A stretch of 63,696 nucleotides of DNA from Candidatus Woesearchaeota archaeon (GTDB taxonomy: Archaea > Nanobdellota > Nanobdellia > Woesearchaeales > GW2011-AR4): the NCBI GenBank assembly GCA_018303655.1, contig JAGVXT010000011.1:1-63696 (forward strand), written 5' to 3'. Within the stretch, counting starts at the first letter, position 1. Each line of letters starts with the position of its first letter. The notes below the pieces were generated by a model. It ran no database searches, had not been told where the DNA came from, and was given only the letters and a program-made list of their open reading frames with translations. The translations under genes and the position numbers were made by a program. This document shows positions 1-8,690 of this stretch, piece by piece.

Positions 1-157
1 TGTTTTGCCTCCCATGGTTTGTGCCTCCTTCTTCACAAACCACCCATTACTTAGTTACGTTATTGAGGAATTATATAAGAATTGTGCAACACAGCAAAAT
101 AATAACAAAGTTTAAATAATAGTATATGTTAAAAATATTATAAAAAGAGGTTAAGCT

Positions 158-183
158 GCTCGCGAGAACGCGAGTTCGCGTTC
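158..183 (-). repeat. palindromic GC-rich repeat family, copy a
   Basis: GCTCGCGAGAACGCGAGTTCGCGTTC is reverse complement of 54028-54053 at 25/26 positions. Confidence 0.75.
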
Positions 184-456
184 ATGCCAATGCCAAACTC
201 AAAGATAAATGTTTTTGAAATTGTTCTTTTGGTGGTTGGGGTGGGTGTAGCAGTTCTTGGATTTCAGCTTATAAATCAAACGTATCAAGATGGAGGTGGC
301 CAGTTAAGTTGGCTAATGATAATCTCAATTTTTAGCTGGCTTACGCTTCTTGTTTTGTTCATCTTGCTTAGCCTTATGGTTGATGTATCAAAAAAAGAAC
401 TAACTGAGATTAAGACAATGATTAGCTTGCTTGCCGAGAAAAAGAATAAGAAGTAG
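184..456 (+). CDS. small membrane protein, two predicted TM helices
   Basis: ORF with two hydrophobic segments; starts directly after a palindromic repeat copy. Confidence 0.55.
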   Translation: MPMPNSKINVFEIVLLVVGVGVAVLGFQLINQTYQDGGGQLSWLMIISIFSWLTLLVLFILLSLMVDVSKKELTEIKTMISLLAEKKNKK

Positions 457-458
457 TG

Positions 459-1157
459 TTATTTAACAATTACAGCAACCAATTCCATCTTCTCTATGTC
501 GCTTAAGTCTATCAATGGCTTTGGGAACTTGCCATAATCATCAAGAATCCTGTTGCATGCCGTGTTGACCCAGCACTGGATAAAGGGAAAGTTTTCAATT
601 TGATTGAAGTCCAGAGTGTCAAATGCGAAAATATAACAGTTTTTGCCTTTTAGCTGCTTTTTCAATTCAGCTGCTTTCCTGAAATTGTTTTGCCCGGGCT
701 TTAGTGAAACGAGAATGCCGATTTCCTCTGCTTCCAAAAATTTCATATATGCGCCTTTTCTTTTTGCATTGTACCTCTTTACCTGCCTGCTGTCTATTTT
801 TGAAATTATAGCATGAATCGGGTCATAGCAAAACACTTCCTTGTCTATGTTTATTGCAATTCCAAGCGGGTGGAAAACACCTGTGCCAACATACAAAAAA
901 GCATCCACTTTGTCTTTTATCTTTTCAGCCCCTCCATGGTCGCAACCCAATAGCTGGCCTTCATATTTCTGCCCCATCTTGTCAATGAAAATTTCTTTGC
1001 CTTTGCTTTCAAGGTAATTTTTTATTTCATCAACATAATCCAGAAATTGAACTGTTGTAGCTAAGCCTATTGTCTTGGGTAATATGCTTGCATCTAAATT
1101 TGACAAATCAATATTGCCAGTATACCTTCCCTCAACCATCATTATTTTCATCGGCAT
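459..1157 (-). CDS. Dph2-like diphthamide synthesis protein, N-terminally short
   Basis: Motifs LLGCDHGGAEKI, FLYVGTGVFHPLG, CWVNTACNRILDDYGKFPKPLI resemble Dph2 domains 2-3. Confidence 0.75.
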   Translation of the reverse strand: MPMKIMMVEGRYTGNIDLSNLDASILPKTIGLATTVQFLDYVDEIKNYLESKGKEIFIDKMGQKYEGQLLGCDHGGAEKIKDKVDAFLYVGTGVFHPLGIAINIDKEVFCYDPIHAIISKIDSRQVKRYNAKRKGAYMKFLEAEEIGILVSLKPGQNNFRKAAELKKQLKGKNCYIFAFDTLDFNQIENFPFIQCWVNTACNRILDDYGKFPKPLIDLSDIEKMELVAVIVK

Positions 1158-1213
1158 TTTTGTTAATGAAATTCAATCATTATTCATACCAATACTTAAA
1201 TTATTTTAAATCG

Positions 1214-1272
1214 ATAAACAGAGACCCATGCACATGCACTTCGTGCTTCAATGGGCATGGGTCTTTGTTTAT
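1214..1272. repeat. long imperfect hairpin with nested triloop
   Basis: ATAAACAGAGACCCATGC / GCATGGGTCTTTGTTTAT (17/18, one G-T), inner GCAC-TTC-GTGC. Confidence 0.7.
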
Positions 1273-1344
1273 AAAGGTTTTTGGCTTGAATATTCACCAC
1301 ACATTAGTATAAACAAGTTTTTTTAAAGATTAAACCCCAAGACA

Positions 1345-3258
1345 TTGCTAATGGCTGAGCTTAAGAAAGTTCTTGGCTTCTGGACAATTTTGTCTCTTGC
1401 AATTGCGTCAATAATGGGCACTGGGCTGTTTTTTGGCGTTTCAATAGCTGCAAACTTGTCCGGCAACGCATCAATAATGGCATGGATAATTTTAACCGTT
1501 ATCGGAATTTACATCAGCACTTATTTTGCGGAACTTGCTTCTATGTACCCAAAAGCCGGTGGAGTCTATGAGTTCAGCAAAAACACCTATGGGAGGTTCC
1601 CGTCATTCCTGATAGGGTGGCTTGCATGGATAGTCGGAAACCTGACAACAGCGCTTGTCATAGTTGCTGCGATTGACTACCTTATTCCTGATGAGTCAAA
1701 AGTCTTGCTGAAAGTGGTTATAAGCGTTGTTTTCATAATAATACTCAATTTGATTGCATATTTGGGCATAGAAGCCAGCGGAATTCTTGTCACAGTAATA
1801 GCAGCGCTGCTTATCGCAGTCATAGGCGCTCTTGTATTTCCAGGCATCTTCAAAATCAATTTCTCAAATTATTTTCCATTTATGACTTTTGGTGTTTCAT
1901 CAATCTTTGTCAGCATATTCTACATTTCCGAAAGCTTTTTTGGATGGGAATCTGCAACATACCTTGCAGAGGAAACCACAGAGCCTGAAAAAACAATACC
2001 AAAAGCGCTTGTGCTTGGCACGATAGTTGTTGGAGCGCTTGGACTGCTTGTTGCAGTTGTATCGCTTGGAATCATACCATGGCAGGAGCTTGCCAAATCA
2101 CCTATACCCTTAACGCTTGTTTCAGATAAAGTGCTTGGGGGCTTTGGCATGACTGTAATAAGCATAGGCATCTTTATTTCATTAATCGGCTCAGCTGCAG
2201 GTGAGATAATCACAATGCCGCGCCTGCTTCTTGCTCTTGCAAGGGACAAGCTTTTTATTTCACAGTTCAGCGACATCCATCAAAGGTTTAACACACCTTA
2301 CAAAGCAATAATATTCCAGACAATAGTTTCGCTTGCGGTTTTCGGCATGGTCTTTGGAAGATACAAATTATTGCTTACTCTTCTTATCCCGCTTGGCCTT
2401 ATACTTTACCTGTTTGTGATACTTGCTGTGCCGATTTTAAGGTTTAAAGAGCCAAATATCACAAGGCATTTCAAAGTGCCTTTCCCAATAGTTGGCACTG
2501 TTTTGCTTACAGTTTTTATTTTTGCCATAACAATATTCTGGCTTGTATCTGTACCTGATGCGTTTGGATTGCTGCAGCTTGGCATTTCTTTGATATTTGT
2601 AGGCATTCCCATCTATCTTCTGCTTGAGATTTACTACAACCCTGATGCAATCATCAAAATCAATGATTATTTGGCTTATGCCACATTGCTTACTGAAAAA
2701 TTTATTCTTCCAAAAAGCATAAGAATTGAGATACTTGCACTGCTTGGGGATGTGAAAGGCAAAAAGGTCCTTGAGTTTGGCTGCTCTGTAGGAACTTTGA
2801 CAATGCATCTTGCTGAAGATGTAAAGCCAAACGGGAGAGTTTATGCGACTGACCTGTCAAGGAAGGATTTGCTCATAACAAAGAGAAGGCTTATGAAAAG
2901 AGGCCACAAGCATGTAATTGTAATTTATGACGAGCATCAGGTAAACCGAGTTCATCCGTCAATTCCGCATGTTGATGCCATTGTAAGCATTGGAATGATG
3001 GGGTATTTGCAGGACGTAAAAAAAGTGCTTAAAGAAATGCGTGACTTATTGCCTTACGGCGGCAAGATTGTGTTTGTTGACTATGCTGATTTCTTCAAGA
3101 TGATTCCAAATGTTGCATGGCTCTCCAATGATAAGGTGATAGAAAAGATGTTCAGGGATGCCGGATTTTCTGTGTTTGTGACAAGAAAAAGGGGATTGTT
3201 CTGGAATTACGTTTATGTTTACGGGATTAAATTCCATGAGAATATTCCGTATGTGTGA
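1345..3258 (+). CDS. APC-family amino acid permease fused to C-terminal SAM-dependent methyltransferase
   Basis: N-terminal ~430 aa multi-TM permease (SIMGTGLFFG, AELASMYPKAGGVYEFSK); C-terminal VLEFGCSVGTLTMHLAEDVKPNGRVYATDLS methyltransferase motif. Confidence 0.85.
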   Translation: MLMAELKKVLGFWTILSLAIASIMGTGLFFGVSIAANLSGNASIMAWIILTVIGIYISTYFAELASMYPKAGGVYEFSKNTYGRFPSFLIGWLAWIVGNLTTALVIVAAIDYLIPDESKVLLKVVISVVFIIILNLIAYLGIEASGILVTVIAALLIAVIGALVFPGIFKINFSNYFPFMTFGVSSIFVSIFYISESFFGWESATYLAEETTEPEKTIPKALVLGTIVVGALGLLVAVVSLGIIPWQELAKSPIPLTLVSDKVLGGFGMTVISIGIFISLIGSAAGEIITMPRLLLALARDKLFISQFSDIHQRFNTPYKAIIFQTIVSLAVFGMVFGRYKLLLTLLIPLGLILYLFVILAVPILRFKEPNITRHFKVPFPIVGTVLLTVFIFAITIFWLVSVPDAFGLLQLGISLIFVGIPIYLLLEIYYNPDAIIKINDYLAYATLLTEKFILPKSIRIEILALLGDVKGKKVLEFGCSVGTLTMHLAEDVKPNGRVYATDLSRKDLLITKRRLMKRGHKHVIVIYDEHQVNRVHPSIPHVDAIVSIGMMGYLQDVKKVLKEMRDLLPYGGKIVFVDYADFFKMIPNVAWLSNDKVIEKMFRDAGFSVFVTRKRGLFWNYVYVYGIKFHENIPYV

Positions 3259-3291
3259 TTGGTAGCAACTTAAATCTTTCACTTTTAACTG

Positions 3292-3332
3292 TAGAGAATT
3301 TTGACAATTATATGGATTTTTAAAATTCTCTA
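3292..3332. repeat. TAGAGAATTTT...AAAATTCTCTA inverted repeat
   Basis: 11-bp perfect arms; near-copy at 8836-8876. Confidence 0.65.
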
Positions 3333-3359
3333 TAGAATTCAATTAGAAAAAGAGATTCC

Positions 3360-3689
3360 TCACTTTGAACTTTTTGCTTGTGTTGTCTGCTGTTGTAAAC
3401 ATGCAATATCAACAAAATTAAAAGTCTGATTTCCAATAAACAAATTTACTGGCTGACAATTTCTAGACTGCTGAACAATAGAAACAACAGAAGCAGTAAT
3501 CCCAGCCTGGTAGCCTTTTTGTTGAGAATTTGTGATTAGTTTATTTAATAAAGAATTGACGCCGATTCCAATGATTATTAAAGAAAGGATGATTATTATT
3601 GAATAAAGGATTTTTGTGTTTATCATAATTTCGCTAAGAATGATGGGATTTATACGAACATTTAAATATTTTTTGTTGACTGGCATCAA
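3360..3689 (-). CDS. hypothetical protein with one TM segment
   Basis: ORF with N-terminal hydrophobic helix. Confidence 0.4.
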   Translation of the reverse strand: MMPVNKKYLNVRINPIILSEIMINTKILYSIIIILSLIIIGIGVNSLLNKLITNSQQKGYQAGITASVVSIVQQSRNCQPVNLFIGNQTFNFVDIACLQQQTTQAKSSK

Positions 3690-3717
3690 GTTCCATGAAG
3701 ATATTCCGTATGTTTGA
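3679..3717 (+). pseudogene. 3'-end remnant of a paralogue of the permease-methyltransferase gene
   Basis: Encodes TGIKFHEDIPYV*, compare GIKFHENIPYV* at 3225-3258; no upstream ORF. Confidence 0.6.
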
Positions 3718-3748
3718 GATAAATGAGTAAGCCTTTGTTTCTAAAGCA

Positions 3749-4117
3749 TCAACTCTTTGCTCTTTCTCCTGTTTTTTTGACAGTATAGTCAAATAACGGC
3801 ATTCCTGCTACATAATCAAGATATGAAGAATCATTTGTTATGTTTTCTTTTAATGAAATGTCTGATGAGCAACTCCGAGTTAATCTAGTTTTTGATGGCT
3901 GGGCTTCACATAATCCTGAAGAATCCCCTAATAATAAAACATCATCAATGCTTGTAGTATTTTCAATTTCTTTCTGCAGTTTGGCAAATTCGCTTTCCGA
4001 AAGGTTTAAGATCAAGTTGAATTTAAGACGGAAGACGAGCTGGTTTTTAAGAGCGGTTTTTACGTTAAACTGGTTCTGAGTTCCTGCACTCTCTAATGAT
4101 AAGGGGAATCCCCACAT
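3749..4117 (-). CDS. hypothetical protein, possibly fragment of a surface/pilus-associated protein
   Basis: ORF only; no clear N-terminal domain. Confidence 0.35.
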   Translation of the reverse strand: MWGFPLSLESAGTQNQFNVKTALKNQLVFRLKFNLILNLSESEFAKLQKEIENTTSIDDVLLLGDSSGLCEAQPSKTRLTRSCSSDISLKENITNDSSYLDYVAGMPLFDYTVKKTGERAKS

Positions 4118-4197
4118 TTGTCAAGGGAGTGTTATGCAGTGAATCAAATCAAGGATACTACATAACTGCCGACTGCCGCCAACAGCTCCCAACTGTT

Positions 4198-5844
4198 TTA
4201 TCTAACATATAATGTGCCCGATTGACCCCAGCTCGTACCCGCCGTGTCGCAGCCGTTTAATGAGGGGTGCCCATAGATCAACCGGTCAGCTGGGGTTGCT
4301 GTTCCATCGGCTAGGGCCTTGATACTCCCCTGTGAGATTTGTGCCGTACCATAACCGACTGGAGGATAGGTGTACGCCTCAGCCGTACAGGCGCCACTGG
4401 CGTCCGTTGTCGCGGCGAAAGTACAACTGGTTTGGAAATACCCTATGACCGATGCGCAGGTCAAGCGATAGGCCGGACTTGCTCCGAGCTTGATCTGGTT
4501 GATCGTCGTGTCGGAATACTTCCCCTTCCCGGTCGGGCTCGTTAGGCTTCCGGAAGTTACGGCGGCCGTATTGACGTGATTCGCATTGGCTTCAATGCCA
4601 ACAACCAAAGTCCAGCCTCCATCCTGGTTGATCATATCGCAGTATGCTTGGAACGCATTATTCGTGTTCCCGTCGTTATCGGGGTCAATCCAATATATGC
4701 CGCTGCCGGTTGAAAGACCATCGTCCAAAATCTTCTTACAAGTTCTGCCTGCGTCTGTTTGGCTTGTTCCCCCCTCGCCCCCAGCGATCTTGGTCCATGT
4801 CGTACCGGTGCATCCCTGAAAGGCCGTCCCTGTCCAACGAATCGTGCCCGCTTTCGACGCGTCGCATGCGCTCATATCGTTCGCTACCTTAACCCCGCCG
4901 CTGACATCCAGCTTGGCCGCGGGGCTCGCCGTCCCGATGCCGACGTTGCCTACCTTTCCGGATTCCCGAGAAATGGTCATAGCAAGAGTCCTTGCACCAG
5001 CAACTACAGAATAAATATTTAATTCGCCTCGCAATTTTTGCTCGTGGTCAAAATCAAAACCATAATCAAGCGCAGTCGCTGACTTTATATTCAAAAATGG
5101 TTTTACAGTTGTATCGTTGGAAATAATGTTAACTGTCCCAGCAGTTCCAGAAGGAGCGAAGTTCGGTCCAACATTTATGTTACCTACAACTTGTAATTTA
5201 TTATTTGGAGATGTCGTCCCGATGCCGACGTTGCCTACTGTTGTTATTCTCACTTTTTCCGCCCCGCTTGTCCAAAAAGTAAGCGGAACATAAGAACCTG
5301 CACCAACATAATCAGCTCTAACCTGCGCAACCGATGAACCGTAATTAAGATAAACTCCATTTGTTGCACTTCCAAATATCGACTCACCATTAACATGTAA
5401 TTTGAGCAATGGCCCCGCCGTCCCGATGCCGACATTACCGCTAGCATCAATTATGAGCCTACTTATACCAGCTGTTTTATCGTATATTGAGAATTTTCCA
5501 ACGCCAATGCCGCCTGCAGAGCCTGCTGATACCAATGCATACTCTTTTCCACCACCTTCTGTGTTTTTTAGGCTTAAAAAAACCTCATTATTATTTTGCA
5601 GTTCGGTATTGCTTCCTCCCACTGACACATCACCTGCGTGTACAAGAACAGGCATGATTAAGATTAGGGCTACCGCTAGGCTAATCCTTAAAATTGAGGC
5701 AAAGAAGCTTGAAATGGATTTTTCAGTCAGTTGTGAGCGAGTTCGCAGTGAGTTGCGAGAGCTCTCCTCTCGCTCGCTCATTTCCCAGCTCACTCGCATT
5801 CGACTATTCTTTTCTTTTTTGTTTGTTATATTTGTTTTTTCCAT
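4198..5844 (-). CDS. secreted surface protein with tail-fibre-like GNVGIGT repeats and C-terminal fibrinogen-like domain
   Basis: Signal-like segment ISLAVALILIMPVLVHAG; repeated NVGIGTxSP..KL.V.G; GSGIYWIDPDNDGNTNNAFQAYCDMINQDGGWTLVV. Confidence 0.8.
   Translation of the reverse strand: MEKTNITNKKEKNSRMRVSWEMSEREESSRNSLRTRSQLTEKSISSFFASILRISLAVALILIMPVLVHAGDVSVGGSNTELQNNNEVFLSLKNTEGGGKEYALVSAGSAGGIGVGKFSIYDKTAGISRLIIDASGNVGIGTAGPLLKLHVNGESIFGSATNGVYLNYGSSVAQVRADYVGAGSYVPLTFWTSGAEKVRITTVGNVGIGTTSPNNKLQVVGNINVGPNFAPSGTAGTVNIISNDTTVKPFLNIKSATALDYGFDFDHEQKLRGELNIYSVVAGARTLAMTISRESGKVGNVGIGTASPAAKLDVSGGVKVANDMSACDASKAGTIRWTGTAFQGCTGTTWTKIAGGEGGTSQTDAGRTCKKILDDGLSTGSGIYWIDPDNDGNTNNAFQAYCDMINQDGGWTLVVGIEANANHVNTAAVTSGSLTSPTGKGKYSDTTINQIKLGASPAYRLTCASVIGYFQTSCTFAATTDASGACTAEAYTYPPVGYGTAQISQGSIKALADGTATPADRLIYGHPSLNGCDTAGTSWGQSGTLYVR
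5717..5808 (+). repeat. palindromic GC-rich repeat family, copy b (inside CDS)
   Basis: CAGTCAGTTGTGAGCGAGTTCGC...CAGCTCACTCGCATTCGACT, ends shared with copy c. Confidence 0.75.
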
Positions 5845-5855
5845 TTTTCTTCACC

Positions 5856-6629
5856 TCAAGGATTCCCATTTTGTGTTAAAATGCCTTTTAAAAGAAAGTT
5901 GCCAGACTCGTCTATGTAGCTGATTACATTTCCGTTGAGATCTTTTACAATAAAATCGCTGCTTGATGGCGAAGGGCTTAATGCCGGTTGATTTTGAGAT
6001 AATGTCCCTTTTATTGCCATATCACCTGTGATTAAATTTAATATTGCAGCAGTATTTCCGCTGCTGTCCCTGAAAATGAACTCGTCGTCAGTTGAAGGCA
6101 CGGGATTAGGATTTTGCTGGAGCGCACCTCTCAAAACAACATTTCCATCGCTGTCAAAACTGATAACATTGAAAAGGTTGTTTTTCATCAGCAGCATAAG
6201 GAGGGACTGTGATATTTGTATCGGGGTGCTATTCACAAAAATCACGCCATTGTTTTTAAAAATTTGATTGACGCCTCGCGTGATGTTTCCTATCACATTT
6301 GCCGGAAGAAATTTGACATATTCGTGCTCTAAATAATTCACCACAAGCTCCCTATTGTCAATTATGCTTATGCTATAATCGACTCCATTGACTGTCTGTG
6401 GCATTATAAATGTCCTTGTGTAGCCGTCGTTGACGGATTTTGCCATTTCTATTTCCTGATAGGCGAATTCAGCAATATCCTGTGAAATCTGCCTGTTTGA
6501 CTCTTCCTTTGATTCCAGGATCTTTGAGCTTGCGACTGCAAAAAAGCCGACTATGACTAAAAGCATAAAGGATGCCAGAACAATGAATTCAATAGCCGAT
6601 TGTGATTTTTGATGCATGAGTGGAAGCAA
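5856..6629 (-). CDS. class III signal peptide pilin-like protein
   Basis: N-terminus HQKSQSAIEFIVLASFMLLVIVGFF. Confidence 0.8.
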   Translation of the reverse strand: MLPLMHQKSQSAIEFIVLASFMLLVIVGFFAVASSKILESKEESNRQISQDIAEFAYQEIEMAKSVNDGYTRTFIMPQTVNGVDYSISIIDNRELVVNYLEHEYVKFLPANVIGNITRGVNQIFKNNGVIFVNSTPIQISQSLLMLLMKNNLFNVISFDSDGNVVLRGALQQNPNPVPSTDDEFIFRDSSGNTAAILNLITGDMAIKGTLSQNQPALSPSPSSSDFIVKDLNGNVISYIDESGNFLLKGILTQNGNP

Positions 6630-6740
6630 TTCTTTAATCGAAATCTGATGCCTTCTTGTTTTCTTAGGTTCAAGAACATAAATACAAGCACAACAAGCAA
6701 AAACAGCCTCTTTTTTTGAAAATCATTTTATTTATTTGTT

Positions 6741-7106
6741 TTATTCCCTGCAGGGAATTCCATCACCATTCAATTTATCAGAGCCTTTTGAAAGGATTAT
6801 ATCTCCATTCCAGTCCTCAATGTAAACGCAAAAATCATTTTTTGCATTGACGGAATCTTTAAAATCATCATAGTCCATTGTTTGGATTTCTCTCATCTTG
6901 TTTTCATCTATAACGCCATTGTTTGCAAAGCTTACATCATGGTCATCAAGTATCAAAGCTGTTATTTTTTCAGCTTCCATATAGTCTATGCTTGCTTTAT
7001 CATAAATGACTACAATCATGGCTATAATGGCGACGATAAAAACAAGCGTTATTTCATCTATTTTAAAATTTGATTCTGTTTTTCGGTTTTTTTGATGCTG
7101 CTTCAT
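6741..7106 (-). CDS. pilus-cluster membrane protein, paralogue of 16957-17373
   Basis: Single N-terminal TM and FCVYIED/..GIPC C-terminal pattern shared with the 138-aa ORF. Confidence 0.55.
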   Translation of the reverse strand: MKQHQKNRKTESNFKIDEITLVFIVAIIAMIVVIYDKASIDYMEAEKITALILDDHDVSFANNGVIDENKMREIQTMDYDDFKDSVNAKNDFCVYIEDWNGDIILSKGSDKLNGDGIPCRE

Positions 7107-7146
7107 TTTTAATTGAATTTTTCGAATTATTTTTCATTAAATTTTT

Positions 7147-7312
7147 AGTCAGCTGTGAGCGAGTTCGCGTAGCTAAGCGAGCGAAAGAGTTGTTTGCGAG
7201 CACGAGTTGAACGCGAGCTTGCTCGTAAGATAAGCGAGCGAAAGCAAGCTTTCGCATTCCACTCTCGCAAGCATCTGAGCTTTCGCATTCCACCGCTCAC
7301 TCGCATTCGACT
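7147..7312 (+). repeat. palindromic GC-rich repeat family, copy c (longest)
   Basis: GTCAGCTGTGAGCGAGTTCGCG...GAGTTGAACGCGAGCTTGCTCG...GCTCACTCGCATTCGACT. Confidence 0.75.
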
Positions 7313-7343
7313 GTGTTTTTTACCATTGAGTATTAATTAAATT

Positions 7344-7421
7344 TCAACCGCATGCTGCAACAACAAGCTTTACAGGCTTGCCGCTGTAAACAACAATCCT
7401 TGTTGCTTTAACCGGTGTGCC
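7344..7421 (-). pseudogene. C-terminal remnant of a paralogue of the Cys-rich secreted protein at 17997-19172
   Basis: Reverse complement encodes GTPVKATRIVVYSGKPVKLVVAACG*, compare GTLVKVTRIVFYNGKPVKLVVAACG*. Confidence 0.7.
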
Positions 7422-7496
7422 ATGTTAATATTCCATCTTTTTGCCCTTTATAAACTTTTCAGTTTTTTAATATATTAAAGTGGTGAATAAGCAGCA

Positions 7497-7967
7497 TTAG
7501 ATAGTTTCTATTTTAACAGAGATCTGGTCTATAACTTCCAATTTAACTTTCTTAAGCCCGGAGCCTGCAAGCCCGGGAATTGCGCATACGTTGGCTATGC
7601 AGTTTCCGTTTGCTGTAAGGTTTACAAATGAGAAAAACACAATCTCTGAAACTCCAAAGCTTGTTGTTACGTTAAAGACAAGCTCTCTTCCATCAATTAT
7701 CTGGGCAGTGTCCACATTGTCAGGCATATTCAATTCTAACACTGTTTTTGAGCCCTGGCCCGAATAAAAAATTGATTCTGCTGTATCAACTATGGTCCTT
7801 CCAAGCCTTGTCACCTGCGCATCCGTTATCTCATATCCGGATTCCTTAGAATAGCTGTAGAATAAGTATGTTGCTGGCAGAATTACGATAAAGGTTATGG
7901 CTACAACTAGCAAATATTCCAAAGACGATTGGCCTGAAGTTCCATTAACTTGATATGACTCTTCCAT
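7497..7967 (-). CDS. class III signal peptide pilin
   Basis: GQSSLEYLLVVAITFIVILPATYLF. Confidence 0.75.
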   Translation of the reverse strand: MEESYQVNGTSGQSSLEYLLVVAITFIVILPATYLFYSYSKESGYEITDAQVTRLGRTIVDTAESIFYSGQGSKTVLELNMPDNVDTAQIIDGRELVFNVTTSFGVSEIVFFSFVNLTANGNCIANVCAIPGLAGSGLKKVKLEVIDQISVKIETI

Positions 7968-8415
7968 TTATCTTGCCGTTTATCAAATGAGTTTGCTGGC
8001 TTGGCGTGTTGACAGCATAGTAGCTTATGGCTACCCTCGCATCGACCCTTTCTCCTTGAATGTAAGCGCCGCCGGTGCATGAGGTAAATGTTATATCCTT
8101 GTCTGTTGAGCTCGCCCAGTCAAAAGCCGCTGGAGGGGTGCATGAAATCGGGGGATTGGCGTCATTTGTTATCTGAAGCGATGTAACTCGTATATCTTCC
8201 CCGAGGTTATTAGCCAAGTTTATCTTTACTTCGCTAGGGCTTAAGCTGAAATCAAGGCATTTAAACTGTGAAGGGAATACACATTTTTGGGGAAGGTAGT
8301 TGCTGAAATCAAAAATTCCGAAATAGTATAAAGCACCGATGGCTATGGCAACAACAACAAAAGCCCATGCATAAGTGGCAAGAAATTCCAAAGCAACTTG
8401 AGATTTTGTATGCAT
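7945..8415 (-). CDS. class III signal peptide pilin
   Basis: KSQVALEFLATYAWAFVVVAIAIGALYYFGIF. Confidence 0.8.
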   Translation of the reverse strand: MHTKSQVALEFLATYAWAFVVVAIAIGALYYFGIFDFSNYLPQKCVFPSQFKCLDFSLSPSEVKINLANNLGEDIRVTSLQITNDANPPISCTPPAAFDWASSTDKDITFTSCTGGAYIQGERVDARVAISYYAVNTPSQQTHLINGKINGRVISS

Positions 8416-8566
8416 TTTTCCTCTTTTTAGTCTGGAACTAAGGAAGAGTGTATATAAAATTTATGTTTTTTTTTAAAATAAGATTGCCAATTGTCCAATT
8501 AAATTCAAAAATAATTAAATTCAAAAAACGAGAACGACCTCTTTATGTAGAAGTAATCGAGGTATC

Positions 8567-8690
8567 AAAAACCATAGGTTTTTGGGACTTTGGAGAATTT
8601 AGGATATTCTCCAATTTGCGATGTAGTCGCAATTTCCGAAAACATCGAGAATCAAAGATTCTCGGGATTTCCAAAAATCACTTTGTGATT
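8567..8690. repeat. array of five consecutive short hairpins, four stems flanking 3-5 nt loops
   Basis: AAAAACC-ATA-GGTTTTT, GGAGAAT..ATTCTCC, TTGCGA-TGTAG-TCGCAA, CGAGAATC-AAA-GATTCTCG, AATCAC-TTT-GTGATT. Confidence 0.75.

Noticed and set aside
4339-5022. Plus-strand ORFs of 68-87 aa opposite the fibrinogen-like domain
   Set aside because: High GC on this stretch creates spurious antisense frames
7063-7293. 76-aa ORF MECESSDACESGMRKLAF...
   Set aside because: Mostly translation of the palindromic repeat, overlapping a better-supported gene
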